The translations under genes and the position numbers were made by a program. From contig CP092877.1 in assembly GCA_030710605.1 (NCBI GenBank), positions 44,562,406 to 44,626,405 on the forward strand: a DNA stretch of 64,000 bases, in the 5' to 3' direction. Of this stretch, positions 53,649 to 63,790 are shown in pieces; position 1 is the stretch's first letter, and each line of letters begins with the position of its first letter. Source of the stretch: Cordylochernes scorpioides. Taxonomy: Eukaryota; Arthropoda; Arachnida; Pseudoscorpiones; Chernetidae. The notes below the pieces were generated by a model. That model saw only the letters and a program-made list of their open reading frames with translations. It was not told the DNA's origin and ran no database searches.

Positions 53649-54320
53649 TTAAAAGGGACCCGCATGATCAATATGTAGTCTCGACCAAGGTCTTGATGGC
53701 CAAATCCAAGGATATACGTCAGTTTTTGGCGGATCGTGACTACACGACAAACAAACTGTACAACTGGATATCATCCGTTTAATATCTTTATCCATCCCGG
53801 GCCACCAGCATAATCCTCGAGCTAGCGCTTTTGTCCCCACTATGCCAATATGAGTATCATGTAACAGATTTAAGATATCTTTTTTTAATCTTTCTGGCAT
53901 AATCACTCTGCTCGCCCACAATAAACAATCTTTATGAACTGATATTTCATTAGATTTGGAGACAAAATCTTTAAATTTATCATCAACTTTCCTTTCAGGC
54001 CACCCATTCATTGCCCAGAATTTAATCTTAGAAAGGATTGGATCTTTACTAGTTAGTTTTGCCACTTCCGAAGAATTAATTGCAGCATGCTCCGATTCTA
54101 TAAAAAACACCTCTGAAGGGTTCGGAACTACACTTGGACATTCATTTAAAGGAAGTCTACTTAGTGCATCTACATTCCCATTTGTTCTTCCTGGTTTATA
54201 TTCTATTGAGTATGAATATGCAGACAGAGTTAGGCACCATCTTAACATGCGAGGTGATAAAACTTGAGGTATCGGTTTACTAGGGTTGAAAAGGCCAATT
54301 AGAGGTTTATGGTCTGTCAA
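53649..54320 (-). pseudogene. Gypsy-4 RNase H end and integrase zinc finger
   Basis: It starts with the last RNase H motif (TDHKPLIGLF), followed by RMLRWCLTLSAYSY, YKPGRTNGNVDALSRLPL, an integrase H2C2 finger (HDTHIGIVG...CTVCLSC) and the start of the catalytic core with its first D (IDHAGPF). It ends at TAA 53649-53651; the same frame continues beyond. Confidence 0.85.
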
Positions 54321-54813
54321 AATTTTGAATTACCTCCCCAGAAGATACTGATAAAATTTAGATACAGCAAATATTACTGCCAATGCTTCTCTATCAATAA
54401 CAGCATATCTTCTTTCAGTTTTATTCAAGGTCCGGGAGGCGAATACAACTGGTCTTTCAACTCCACGATCTATTTGAGACAATATGGCTCCAATGCCATA
54501 CTCAGAAGCATCACAGCTGACCAGAATAGGCAGATTATCATCAAAATGAGCTAAAACAGACTCAGAACTGATTAAGCTTTCAGCTTCTTTAAAGGCTCTT
54601 TGATGCTCTCTGTTCCATTTCCAAGGATTATTACTGTCTAAAAGTCTATGAAGAGGTTCAACTACTGTGGCTTTATTTCTTAAAAACCTCTCATAATAAT
54701 TTAAAAGTCCTAAAAAGACATCAATTATTTTTTATTAGATGGTGGTCTGGCATCTTTAATTGCTCTCAACTTTTCTTCGGATGGATGAATTCCTTTATTG
54801 TCAATTTTCATTC
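54321..54813 (-). pseudogene. Gypsy-4 RT end and RNase H start, frame-broken
   Basis: Homology to the RT thumb and RNase H (e.g. SDASEYGIGAIL-like coding near 54500, minus strand) is split by stops and frameshifts at about 54330 and 54733. No single frame is open across it. Confidence 0.65.
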
Positions 54814-56673
54814 CTAAAAATTCAATTTCTGGAACATAAAATTTACATTTGTTTCTTTTAAGACGGAGTCCTGCTTCCTTGAAACGCAAAAGAACTTTTT
54901 CAGTTTTTTTTTCATAAGGTCACCACAATTTATTCCTGATATAAGGACATCGTCCAAATAAACTGCTACTCCATCAATCCCCATTAGAAGAGTGTCCATA
55001 AATCTTTGGAAGGTTCCGACTGCGGAATTCAATCCAAAGGGAAGACGTTTAACTCTATACAATCCTCTGGGCGTATTAATGGTAAGAATTTCAGAAGATT
55101 CATCATCCACCTTTAATTGTTGATAGGCTTGGGCCATATCTAATTTAGTAAATACCTTACCACCTCTTAACCTGTCCAAAAGTTGTGGAATTGTGGGCAG
55201 TGGATATTTATCTGGGTTGGTATATAAGTTAACTGTTGTCTTGTAATCATGACAAATCCTTATTGTTCCATCATTTTTTAGAACCGTAACAATTGGTGAT
55301 GCCCATTTAGAAAATTTTAATGGTTCAATAATTCCTTGCTCTTCCAGGGATTTCAGCTTTTTATCCACTAACTCTCTTAGAGCAAAAGGCACTGCCCTGG
55401 CCTTTACAAATTTTGGCACAGCATTTTCAGGAAGATCAATGTGAATTAAAGGGCCATTGTAAGCATCTATTTCTTCCTTGAACAATTCCTCGAATTCAGG
55501 AGATATCGGATTAGTTTCCAATGAATTTAAAAAGTTTAACTTCAGGCGAAAAGCAGAAAACCATTGCCTTCCCAGAATGTTGGGACCCAAACCATCAGCG
55601 ACTAAAATTGGCAAAATTCTACAACCATGGGATAGCCTTGCTTTAACATAGAGTTTCCTAAGAATTTTTACTTGACTGGATGACCAAGTATTTAGAAGTA
55701 TCTCAGATTTTTTAAGTTGCGTCAATTTCCAATATTCAAGAAAAGTTTCTTTATTTAATAATGAGTATGCACTTCCCGAGTCAATTAACATGTGTACATC
55801 GTGGTTATCCAAATTTGCTGTTATATAATAAGGATTGCTTATCTTTTCCCTTATCAGGCAACATAAAGTTGGATTACTATTAGCCCTATATAGGTTTCCA
55901 GATTTACCAACATTTGTTAAGCAAGCTTTTTGTACATGACCAATCTTGCCACATTTAAAACATTTTGCATTTCGGAATTTACAAACATTTGGCATATGAT
56001 TTCCCTTACAACGTATGCAAATTATTATTTTATTATTAAATTTCTTGAATTCTTTAACATGAACTTTGCCCGATTTAAATTTAGGTGGTTCAGTTTTGCT
56101 AGCTTTTTTCATCATATTTACTTCTGTAATTTTTTCTTGCAAAACACTGGCGTCTGCACTAGCCGATTCATCACATATTGCCAAATTCACAGCCTTTTCA
56201 AAGGTCAAATCCTTTTCAGACAAAAGTCTTTTAACCAGAGATTCATCTCTCAGGCCACATACCAGTCTATCTCTTAAGCGATCATCTAAATCAACAAATT
56301 CACAGTTTTCGCTTAACTTCCTTAGTTGAGCCACATAGGCGGATACAGATTCTGTGCCTTGATTTCCCTTATTGAAATGATATCTTTGCACAATTACGTT
56401 TGGTCTAGGGCAGAAATGGCCAGTCAACAATTTAATCAAGTCATCATATTCCACGAAAGATAATTCTTTTGGCGAGGCCAACGATCTTGCTAAAGCATAA
56501 GTTTCAGCGCCTATTAGCGTAAGAAAAATAGCCTTTCGTCTTTCAAGTTTTACAATATCATTAGCCAGGAAGAAAAAATTAATTCTTTCAAAGTACGTTA
56601 TCCATTTCTCTGGATTTTTAGGGTCAAAAGATTCTATACTTCCAAAATTTGCCATTTTAAAAATAAAATTCAC
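54814..56673 (-). pseudogene. Gypsy-4 gag-protease-RT
   Basis: One frame from MNFIFKMANFGSIESFDP at 56673. Gag: WITYFERINFFFLAND, LLTGHFCPRPNVIVQRYHF, ESVSAYVAQLRKLSE, LVCGLRDESLVKRLL. Two knuckle-like motifs (CIRCKGNHMPNVCK and CFKCGKIGHVQKAC), protease MLIDSGSAYSLLN, and RT SKWASPIVTVLKNDG, IRICHDYKTTVN, KYPLPTIPQLLD, FTKLDMAQAYQQL, LPFGLNSAVGTFQRFMD, VAVYLDDVLISG. After that a frameshift in an A/T homopolymer (about 54905-54915) makes the last ~35 residues spurious. Gag and pol share a frame, as in Gypsy-2. Confidence 0.88.
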
Positions 56674-56751
56674 TTACCTAAGCTTTAACTTAGTACAAAT
56701 AAAAGAATTTCTTCAGCTTTAACTTAATAAAAGATTTACCTCGTCGCCAAT

Positions 56752-56885
56752 TATTATGTATCTAGTTTAGGAATTTTATGACGCAACGCTAGCAATTTTT
56801 GCATACTAATCTTTTAATTAAAAACAAAGTATTTATACAGTAAATGATGATGATAAATAATCTCAATGAATATTAATACATAACA
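56752..56885 (-). repeat. Gypsy-4 5' LTR
   Basis: 134 bp. It differs from the 3' LTR by a 3-bp GAT insertion and a few substitutions (GCTAGCAATTTT against GCTCGCCATTTT), so this element is older than Gypsy-1 and Gypsy-2. Confidence 0.88.
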
Positions 56886-58423
56886 CCGCTCCATAGAATG
56901 TTCTCTGTACCGAGAACATTGCTGACGTATTCTAGATATGATGGCTGCACCATAGAATGTTCTCTGTACCGAGGACATTGCTGACGTATTCTAGATATGA
57001 TGGCATAATAGAATGTTCTCTGTACCGAGGACATTGCTGACGTATTCTAGATATGATGGCCGCACCATAGAATGCTCTCTGTACCGAGGATATTGCTGAC
57101 GTATTCAAGATATAATGACCGCACCATAGAATGTTCTCTTTACCGAAGACATTGCTGGCGTATTCTAGATACGATGGCCGCACCATAGAATGGTCTCTGT
57201 ACCGAGGACATTGCTGGCGTATTCTAGATATGATGGCCGCACCATAGAATGTTCTCTGTACCGAGGACATTGCTGACGTATTCTATATATGATGGCCGCA
57301 CCATAGAATGGTCTCTGTACCGAGGACATGGCTGACGTTTTCTAGATATGATGTATGCACCATAGAATGTTCTCTGTACCGAGGACATACCTGACGTATT
57401 CTAGATATGATGGCCGCACCATAGAATGTTCTCTGTACCGAGGACATTGCTGACGTATTCTAGATATGATGTAGGCATCATAGAATGTTCTCTGTACCGA
57501 GGACATTGCTGGCGTATTCTAGATATGATGGCCGCACCATAGTATGTTCTCTGTACCGAGGATATTCCTGACGTATTCTAGATATGATGGCCGCATAATA
57601 GAATGTTCTCTGTACCGAGGACATTGCTGACGTATTCTAGATATGATGGCCGCACCATTTGATGTTCTCTGTACCGAGGACATTGCTGACGTATTCTAGA
57701 TATGATGGCCGCAACATAGAATGTTCTCTGTACCGAGGATATTCCTGACGTATTCAAGATATGATGGCCGCACCATAGAATGTTCTCTGTACCGAGGATA
57801 TTCCTGTGACGTATTCTAGATATGATGGCCGCACCATAGAATGTTTTCTGTTCCGAGGACATTGCTGATGTATTCTATATATGATGGCCGCACCATAGAA
57901 TATTCTATGTACCGAGGACATTACTGACGTATTCTATATATGATGTCCGCACCATAGAATGGTCTCTGTGCCGAGTTCATTGCTGACGTACTCTAGATAT
58001 GATGGCCGCACCATAGAATGGTCTCTGTGCCGAGGACATTTCTGACGTATTCTAGATATGATGGCCGCACTATAGAATGTTCTCTGTACCGAGGACATTG
58101 CTGACGTATTCTATATATGATGGCCGCACCATAGAATGGTCTCTGTGCCGAAGACATTGCTGACGTATTCTAGATATAATGGCTGCGCCCTAGAATGGTA
58201 TCTGTGCCGAGGACATTGCTGACGTATTCTAGATATGTTGGCCGCACCATAGAATGCTCTCTGTACCGAGAACAGTACTGACGTAATCTAGATATGAAGG
58301 GCGCACCATAGAATGGTCTCTGTGCCGAGGACATTGCTGACGTATTTTAGATATGATGGCTGCACCAAAGAATGTTGCCTGTACCGAGGATATTGCTGAC
58401 GTATTCTAGATATGATGGCCAGC
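56886..58423. repeat. 59-bp satellite, main right block
   Basis: About 26 units in 1538 bp, core ATAGAATGTTCTCTGTACC then CTGACGTATTCTAGATATGA then TGGCCGC. Units vary at scattered positions, including a few short deletions (for example 57000). The period is not a multiple of three, so frames through it close after a few units. It ends at GATGGCC, where a mariner begins. Confidence 0.95.
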
Positions 58424-59527
58424 AGAGGATTTGCATAGAATTTGTGTGAAACTTCAAATATCAGCAACCGAAACTTTTGAAATGCTTAATAAAGCATTCC
58501 CCAATGACGCCCCAAAGAGAACAACTGTTTTTGAATGGCATTCTAGATTTAAAGCTGGCAGAATTTCCATTGAAGATGATCTTCGTCAAGGACGCCCAAA
58601 ATTTCAAAAAACTGATGAAAATGTGCAAAAATCACCGATTAGATAAAATAAAATCCTCGAACCACTTTTCTGGAGCTAGAGCAAAACACAGGCATCTCTA
58701 AAACAACGATTGGAAGGATCATAACCGAAGATTTGAAGCTTAAAAAGACTCCTGCAAAATTCATCCCAAGATTCCTCACTAATGAGCAAAAACTGTGTCG
58801 GCTTGCAACCTGTGAGGACATGTTGGAAATGACAAGAATGGATCCGGAATGGAAAGACAAGATAATCACAGGCGACGAGACATGGGTCTATGGCTATGAC
58901 CCTGAAACCAAGCGTCAATCTGCCGAGTGGAGAGGTCAGGGTGAGCCTAGACCCAAAAAATCCAGGATATTGAAATCCAGAAACAAGGTGTTGCTGGTCG
59001 CTTTTTAGGATAACAAGGGCATTGTTCACCACGAGTATCTTCCTGCAGGCCAAACAGTTATTAAGAAAATGTATTTGGGCATTCTTCGCCGTCTAAGGGA
59101 GCGATTCGAAAAAAAAGCCAGAAAAATGGACTAATGGTGACTGGATCCTACACCATGACAATGCCCGCCCTCACGCAGCACACTTGGTGACGAGTTTTTT
59201 GGCGAAAAACGGGACAGAAATCCTACCTCAACCACCCTATTCCCCAGACATCGCACCAAATGACTTTTTCCTGTTTCCCAAACTTAAAGAAGTTCTAAAA
59301 GGAAGACATTTTGACACTAGGGATGACATAATAGAAAATTCTCTGTTGGCATTTAAGAGCATTCCAAAATAGGCCTATAAAAACTGTTTCGACAATTGGG
59401 AGAAACGATGGTGCTGGTGCGTTGAAGCAAGGTGGGATTAATTTGAAAATTTTTAATAATTTAAAAAATATATATCTTACCTTTTTTTTATGGACTCAGT
59501 CCGGGAACTTATGGGACATACCTTGTA
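58424..59527 (+). mobile_element. Mariner element, 5' truncated, degenerate
   Basis: Transposase remnants, then a right terminal region CAGTCCGGGAACTTATGGGA, CATACCTTGTA ending near 59527, typical of a mariner inverted repeat next to TA. The left inverted repeat is missing; satellite abuts the start of the coding region. Confidence 0.85.
58431..59372 (+). pseudogene. Mariner (DD34D) transposase pseudogene
   Basis: Cut-and-paste transposase. N-terminal DNA-binding part: ICVKLQISATETFEMLNKAF, TTVFEWHSRFKAGR, DDLRQGRP. First catalytic Asp in ITGDETWVYGYDPETK (58860 region), second in LHHDNARPH (about 59150), last in YSPDIAPNDFFLFPKLK (about 59240). At least four breaks: near 58640 (frame change), TAG 59006-59008, a frameshift in the A run at 59108, and further changes before 58470. 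It cannot be functional. Confidence 0.9.
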
Positions 59528-60091
59528 TCTTTAATCTTCAGCTATCATCCTGTAAAATGGCATGAAGATCAGCAAACATACATTCAATATTTTTTTAATT
59601 TTATTTATTAATCAAAAAGGCGCGATATTGAAATATTTACGCCTATTACAGAGGAAACAAACAAAAAACAACAAGCACATTAAAACTTAGAATTAAATAT
59701 TTACAAATTAAAATGTATTAATCGACAGAGTTAATAAAATTTATATAGACAAAGTGTCTGTATAAAATGTAAAAAAATATAAAAATAGCCATGAATATCC
59801 TCCCGCAATTTTCAATATCAATTCATTTTTTAAAGTTTTCTTGCAGTTGAATTATTCATTATATATAAATATTAGTTTCTTAATATTTAATACGTACCTA
59901 TTGAATGCAATACAATTTGATGTGCTGCTATTGCTTTCGTCAAACACAATCATAATAATTACACCGATTTATTTATAAAAGGCAGACGATTTATATTTAG
60001 CTTTATTTCCAAACGATATTTACATATAAGTAGAAATATACAACTTTTCCCGTCAGCTTATCGATATAGAAAATTGATAGTAACGATTTTA
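59528..60091. other. AT-rich interval, no gene recognised
   Basis: No coding signal or repeat recognised. Confidence 0.5.
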
Positions 60092-60555
60092 TACTGCTGG
60101 CCACTCAAATTGCAACACCAAGAAAGACAAGAGATCACAACTTTGTAGATAACATCTTGACCAAGTATCAAATGCTCAAATTTATAGACTTCTGCGAAGT
60201 GTGGTTCCTGCCAGAATCTTCTGTCGAACTCGGATACTTGATCAAAAGATGATCGCTGTTTTCTACGAGGCATAATTGATCATTTTTTAACACAACAAAA
60301 CACAATTGCCGAACTTGAAATCGTCGAAATCTTCAAGCCTTAAATAGTGTTTTGAAGTGGAGCCACAGGCGCGCGTGATGTACGTCTGCGCTGAAATTGT
60401 AATCAATTTCCTTTCTCACCTCTATTCTTTATTTCGACTTAGAGCGCTATGTCACCCTAGGGACACTTGCATCTAACCTCCGCTAATGCATGTTGTATAT
60501 TTCATGTTATTTACATTCTTCTTTCAGTGTGTTGCCTTTACGGTGGCCAGCAGTT
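60092..60555 (-). mobile_element. Tc1-type deletion derivative
   Basis: The terminal repeats TACTGCTGGCCACTCAAATT at the left and ACGGTGGCCAGCAG at the right, with TGCAACAC/GTGTTGC next to them, frame about 460 bp. The minus-strand frame 60058-60273 begins MPRRKQRSSFDQVSEFDR, the start of a Tc1-like transposase, then turns into unrelated residues. So the element kept the ATG and about 18 codons and lost the rest. Confidence 0.75.
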
Positions 60556-60663
60556 TATATACCACCCAAACGCAAATTTTCTATAATAATACTTACTTTC
60601 GTATTTAAACAAATACATTTAATTTATAATACACTATAATGCTGCTTATGATTGTAAAATGAC
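60556..60663. other. Short AT-rich spacer
   Basis: Nothing recognised. Confidence 0.5.
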
Positions 60664-60960
60664 ATTTGAAAATTATCCCGCATGTGTTTCTTTTGAACGA
60701 AAAATCGAAAATTATTTTGAGGAGAAATAACGATTATTTCTAACCTTAGAGATGAAGTATGAAAGGATGAATTGTGAAGGGTAATGATAAACGGAAAAAT
60801 AAAGTGTCTAGGGATGGGATTATTATTTTTCCGTTTATCATTACACTTCACAATTCATCCTTTCATACTTCATCTCTAAGGTCAGAAATAATCGTTATTT
60901 CTCCTTTAAAAAAATTAGATTTTTCGTTCAAAAGAAACACATGCGGGATAATTTTCAAAT
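60664..60960. mobile_element. Foldback element with ~137-bp arms
   Basis: The arms at 60664-60800 and 60824-60960 are near-perfect inverted repeats (AAAATTATCCCGCATGTGTT, ATGAAGTATGAAAGGATGAA) around a loop of about 23 bases. Both strands give spurious, nearly identical short frames starting MK(C/G)NDKRKN. Confidence 0.9.
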
Positions 60961-60989
60961 CTCATTCTACAAATGTTTTTTTATTAATA

Positions 60990-62215
60990 ATATGTAAATA
61001 TATATTTGTATATATATAGGACATTAACGGTGCAATTAAAAGGGAAATTGACCAGTAGATCTCGACTGCGTGTGTGACTATTACTGGGCGGAGATACAAC
61101 AACTGGCGACGAGTCCCTGTAGGAACCAGATCAATTGCACTTTCGCAAGTAAAGGAAGACAGAAATCTAAAGTGAACGAGAAGCCAACAGTATGTCTGGT
61201 TGTTCAATGATTGTGCCGTTTGGTTTCTTCAGACCAGTGGAAGAATCCTTTGATATTTTCGTTCAAAGATTTGAAGCTGCCTTTGAGGCAAATGGATTGG
61301 AGGAAGGAAAAAGAATACCCATCTTTGTTTCTTTTCTAGATTCGGAAATGTTGAAACTGGGCAATGATCTGTTCTTCCCGAATACAATGAGAGAACAGCC
61401 TTATGAACTGTTAGTGCAAAGAATAAAGCTACATCTAGCTCCAAGAAAGAAGGTGATTCCTCAACGATGCAGGTTCTTAAAAAGAATACAACAAGGGAAT
61501 GAATCCGTTTCAGAATACCTGCGTGAGCTCAGGCATTTGGCTATGGATTGCACTTTTGGTGAAATGTTGGAGGTCATGTTACGAGACCGTTTTGTGGCTG
61601 GTATAAAATCGGAAAGCCTTCAGAATAAATTGTTGCAGGAGGATGACGATGTCACTCTGGACAGGGTATTTTCTATAGCGGTCTCGTTTGAGCTAGCTGA
61701 AAAAAATGCTAAGGAGTTGCAGAATGGACTAGTGGCTAAGATGGATATTGTTCCAGGGGGAGTTAGAAAGAATGAAGCTCGTAGGGGATGACAGAATGGG
61801 CCCAGTATGCAAAGAAGGGAGACAATTTGTTTCCGATGCGGCGAAAAAAACTCTCACCTTGCACCTTCATGCCCACATATAACAAAATGCTGTTTTAAAT
61901 GCAAAAGAATTGGACATTTGAGCAGGGTGTGCAAAACGGGTAAATCATTGCCAGACTGCAGATATGTGCAGGACGAGTTGATTTATTCGGCACAAGGTGA
62001 TACTGATGCAAAAATAAATCTACATGTTGACGAGTACCAGTTGTGTTTTGTGGTGGACACGGGAAGTCCCGTCACACTGATACCGAAAACAATTTATAAA
62101 AAATACATACAGATGTTTAACCATTTACATACACAACACATTCAATATTTAAGACATGCAACTAAAGAGCTTAAACAAAAAAATAATACAAGAGACTTTT
62201 ATTCAATATAAAGAG
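60990..62215 (+). mobile_element. Gypsy-5, 5' part only
   Basis: Probable LTR end (ACATTAACGG...GATACAACA, up to about 61101), candidate primer-binding site TGGCGACGAGTCCCTG at 61104, then gag and protease. The element stops after the protease, and no RT, integrase or second LTR follows. Same primer-site start and gag style as Gypsy-4. Confidence 0.8.
61192..62211 (+). pseudogene. Gypsy-5 gag and protease start
   Basis: Gag from MSGCSMIVPFGFFRPVEES, with FVQRFEAAFEANGLEEG, LLVQRIKLHLAPRKKV, GNESVSEYLRELRHLA, RDRFVAGIKSESLQNKLL. An in-frame TGA (61789-61791) interrupts it. The same frame resumes with two zinc knuckles (CFRCGEKNSHLAPSC, CFKCKRIGHLSRVC) and the protease VVDTGSPVTLIP. Homology ends about 62100, and the tail to 62211 is probably unrelated. 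Truncation here rather than mutation removed pol. Confidence 0.85.
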
Positions 62216-62284
62216 TATATTATTTCCTTTTGCATATATATAAAGAGAGATTATAGAAGAATTATTCTTTGATATATATATATG

Positions 62285-62545
62285 GTAATGTAAACCAACA
62301 ACCTCATATTATATATAATATAACAAGATTTTCATTTTGCGTAATAGAAACACTTCTGAAAATAATTATACACACGATTGACATGTGTCATTACATCATC
62401 ATATGTAATGTACTTTGTACAAACTGAGGATAAATAAATAAAACTCTGTAATAGATTAAGAGTTGAACTAAAGCAAGAGATTGAGATAGAAGTCCAACGA
62501 GGCCTAAAGATAGCAAGATCTCAGGGCGTTGCCAGAGTGTACAAT
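62285..62545 (+). repeat. Diverged LARD-type LTR, left part
   Basis: Resembles 32370-32620 at moderate identity (GGTAATGTAAACCAACAACC, ACACGATTGACATGTGTC, GAGGATAAATAAATAAA, GTTGCCAGAGTG). It is cut by a MITE-X insertion. Confidence 0.75.
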
Positions 62546-63140
62546 ATAAAATAAAAGGATTTAAAAGCGCGAATGTTTCTTTTATACATAAAACGAACTT
62601 CTACTGTCCTTACTGCGATGAAAAAATATATTGGAAGGGCTTGGCTCATCAGTGGTGAACCCTCCCAGCGGTTTCGCCAATTTAATCCACCAGACCGCTT
62701 CTCAGAGCGCTAATACTGTATTGGATCATTCTGCTTTTATATGCTACACTGAAGGATGGAATCTTAGAAATGGTTTTCAAGTAAACTATGGACATAAGCT
62801 TATAGGACAGTAGAATTACAGTAGAAGTTTTTATTATATATAAAAAGAAACATTCGCGCTTTTAAATCCTTTTATTTTATATGTATAGATGGCGCGTTAT
62901 TGCTTCGTGTTAATTTATGCCTAACTGGCCTTGTCTTTATAGTTTGCTAAAGAGCATTGCTCGAAGCAAATATTTGAATGTAATGCTACTGTCCTATAAG
63001 CTTATGTCCATAGTTTACTTGAGAACCATTTCTAAGATTCCATCCATCAGTGTAGCATATAAAAGCAGAATGATTCAATACAGTATTAGAGCTCTGAGAA
63101 GCGGTCTGGTGGATTAAATTGGTGAAACCGCTGGGAGGGG
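62546..63140. mobile_element. MITE-X copy, full inverted-repeat form
   Basis: The two halves are inverted repeats: left GAACCCTCCCAGCGGTTTCG, ACTGAAGGATGGAATCTTAG; right CTAAGATTCCATCCATCAGT, GTGAAACCGCTGGGAGG. The centre includes the block ATAGATGGCGCGTTATTGCT. It is close to the copy at 29241. Confidence 0.8.
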
Positions 63141-63335
63141 TCGACCACGACTGCCTGTACTCTGTGAGAACTGTTAAAGGTCTTCCAAGGTGGAGAGAGG
63201 TACTGGAAAACTCTCCACGCCCTGACTGTCCCTCTCGGTTAACACAGTATAGCGAGAGTCGACAGGATCTCACACCAAAGATTAAGTCGACTGGATACCT
63301 CACCATAGTTTAAGTCGACAGGATTCGACATATAT
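63141..63335 (+). repeat. Diverged LARD-type LTR, right part
   Basis: Matches the end of the LARD LTR (TCGACCACGACTGCCTGTAC, GAGAACTGTTAAAGGTC, GAAAACTCTCCACGCC, GAGTCGACAGGATCTCA). Compared with the intact LTR, the middle ~310 bp are missing, so a deletion accompanies the MITE-X. Confidence 0.8.
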
Positions 63336-63399
63336 TTAAAATTAAGTCTCCTTTAACATTCCTAATAAATGGAAAAAAAATATTGAGAGAGAAAATTAA

Positions 63400-63790
63400 T
63401 CTTAAAAAGAATGGTCAGGATATGCCATTTTTAATATTGATTTCAACACCTGATCTTTTTATCTTTTATTTTTTTCTTTCGTTTTTTTCATGTGCTAAGC
63501 GTATTTACGCAAGTTTGGCCTTAAATACCCATTTCTTGTTTTTTCAAGAAGCCGTTGGGACCAAAAATTATCTTTTGGTCGCAGTGGTTCAGCCTACTCC
63601 ACGCTGACGAGCGCCAAAAAGCGCGAAACGCGTTCGTGGATGGCTTTTCTTGATTTATCAAGAAATTGGATTAGCCAAATATCAGGGAACAGGCTAAATC
63701 AATGATTTGTTGACTTCTGTTCCACCAGATGGCGCTCTGCCTTCTGTAAAGCACTTGTGCTCCTGGTCAGGATATGCCATTTTTAATATA
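63400..63790. mobile_element. MITE-Y, longest copy
   Basis: Bounded by GGTCAGGATATGCCATTTTT at the left (63414) and again at the right (63766). It contains CCACGCTGACGAGCGCCAAA, CGAAACGCGTTCGTGGATGG, CTTGATTTATCAAGAAATTGG and CAGATGGCGCTCTGCC. The outermost motif is in direct orientation here, in contrast to the palindromic copy at 10684. Confidence 0.7.

Larger units (their letters stand above)
51837..56885 (-). mobile_element. Gypsy-4 LTR retrotransposon, with a nested Helitron
   Basis: A 5049-bp minus-strand element with short LTRs (131 and 134 bp) and a perfect 5-bp target duplication CCGCT (51832-51836 and 56886-56890). TTGGCGACGAGG just inside the 5' LTR is a candidate primer-binding site; Gypsy-5 has the same TGGCGACGAG. 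Pol is broken by frameshifts, a stop and a Helitron (52326-53169). Confidence 0.93.

Noticed and set aside
56886-58423. Repeat-protein genes on the minus strand (frames starting MSSVQRTFYGA or MSSEQKTFYGA)
   Set aside because: The 59-bp period shifts the frame each unit; these are readings of a satellite.
60624-61019. Pair of similar small proteins (MKCNDKRKN and MKGNDKRKN)
   Set aside because: They are the two arms of a foldback element read on opposite strands.
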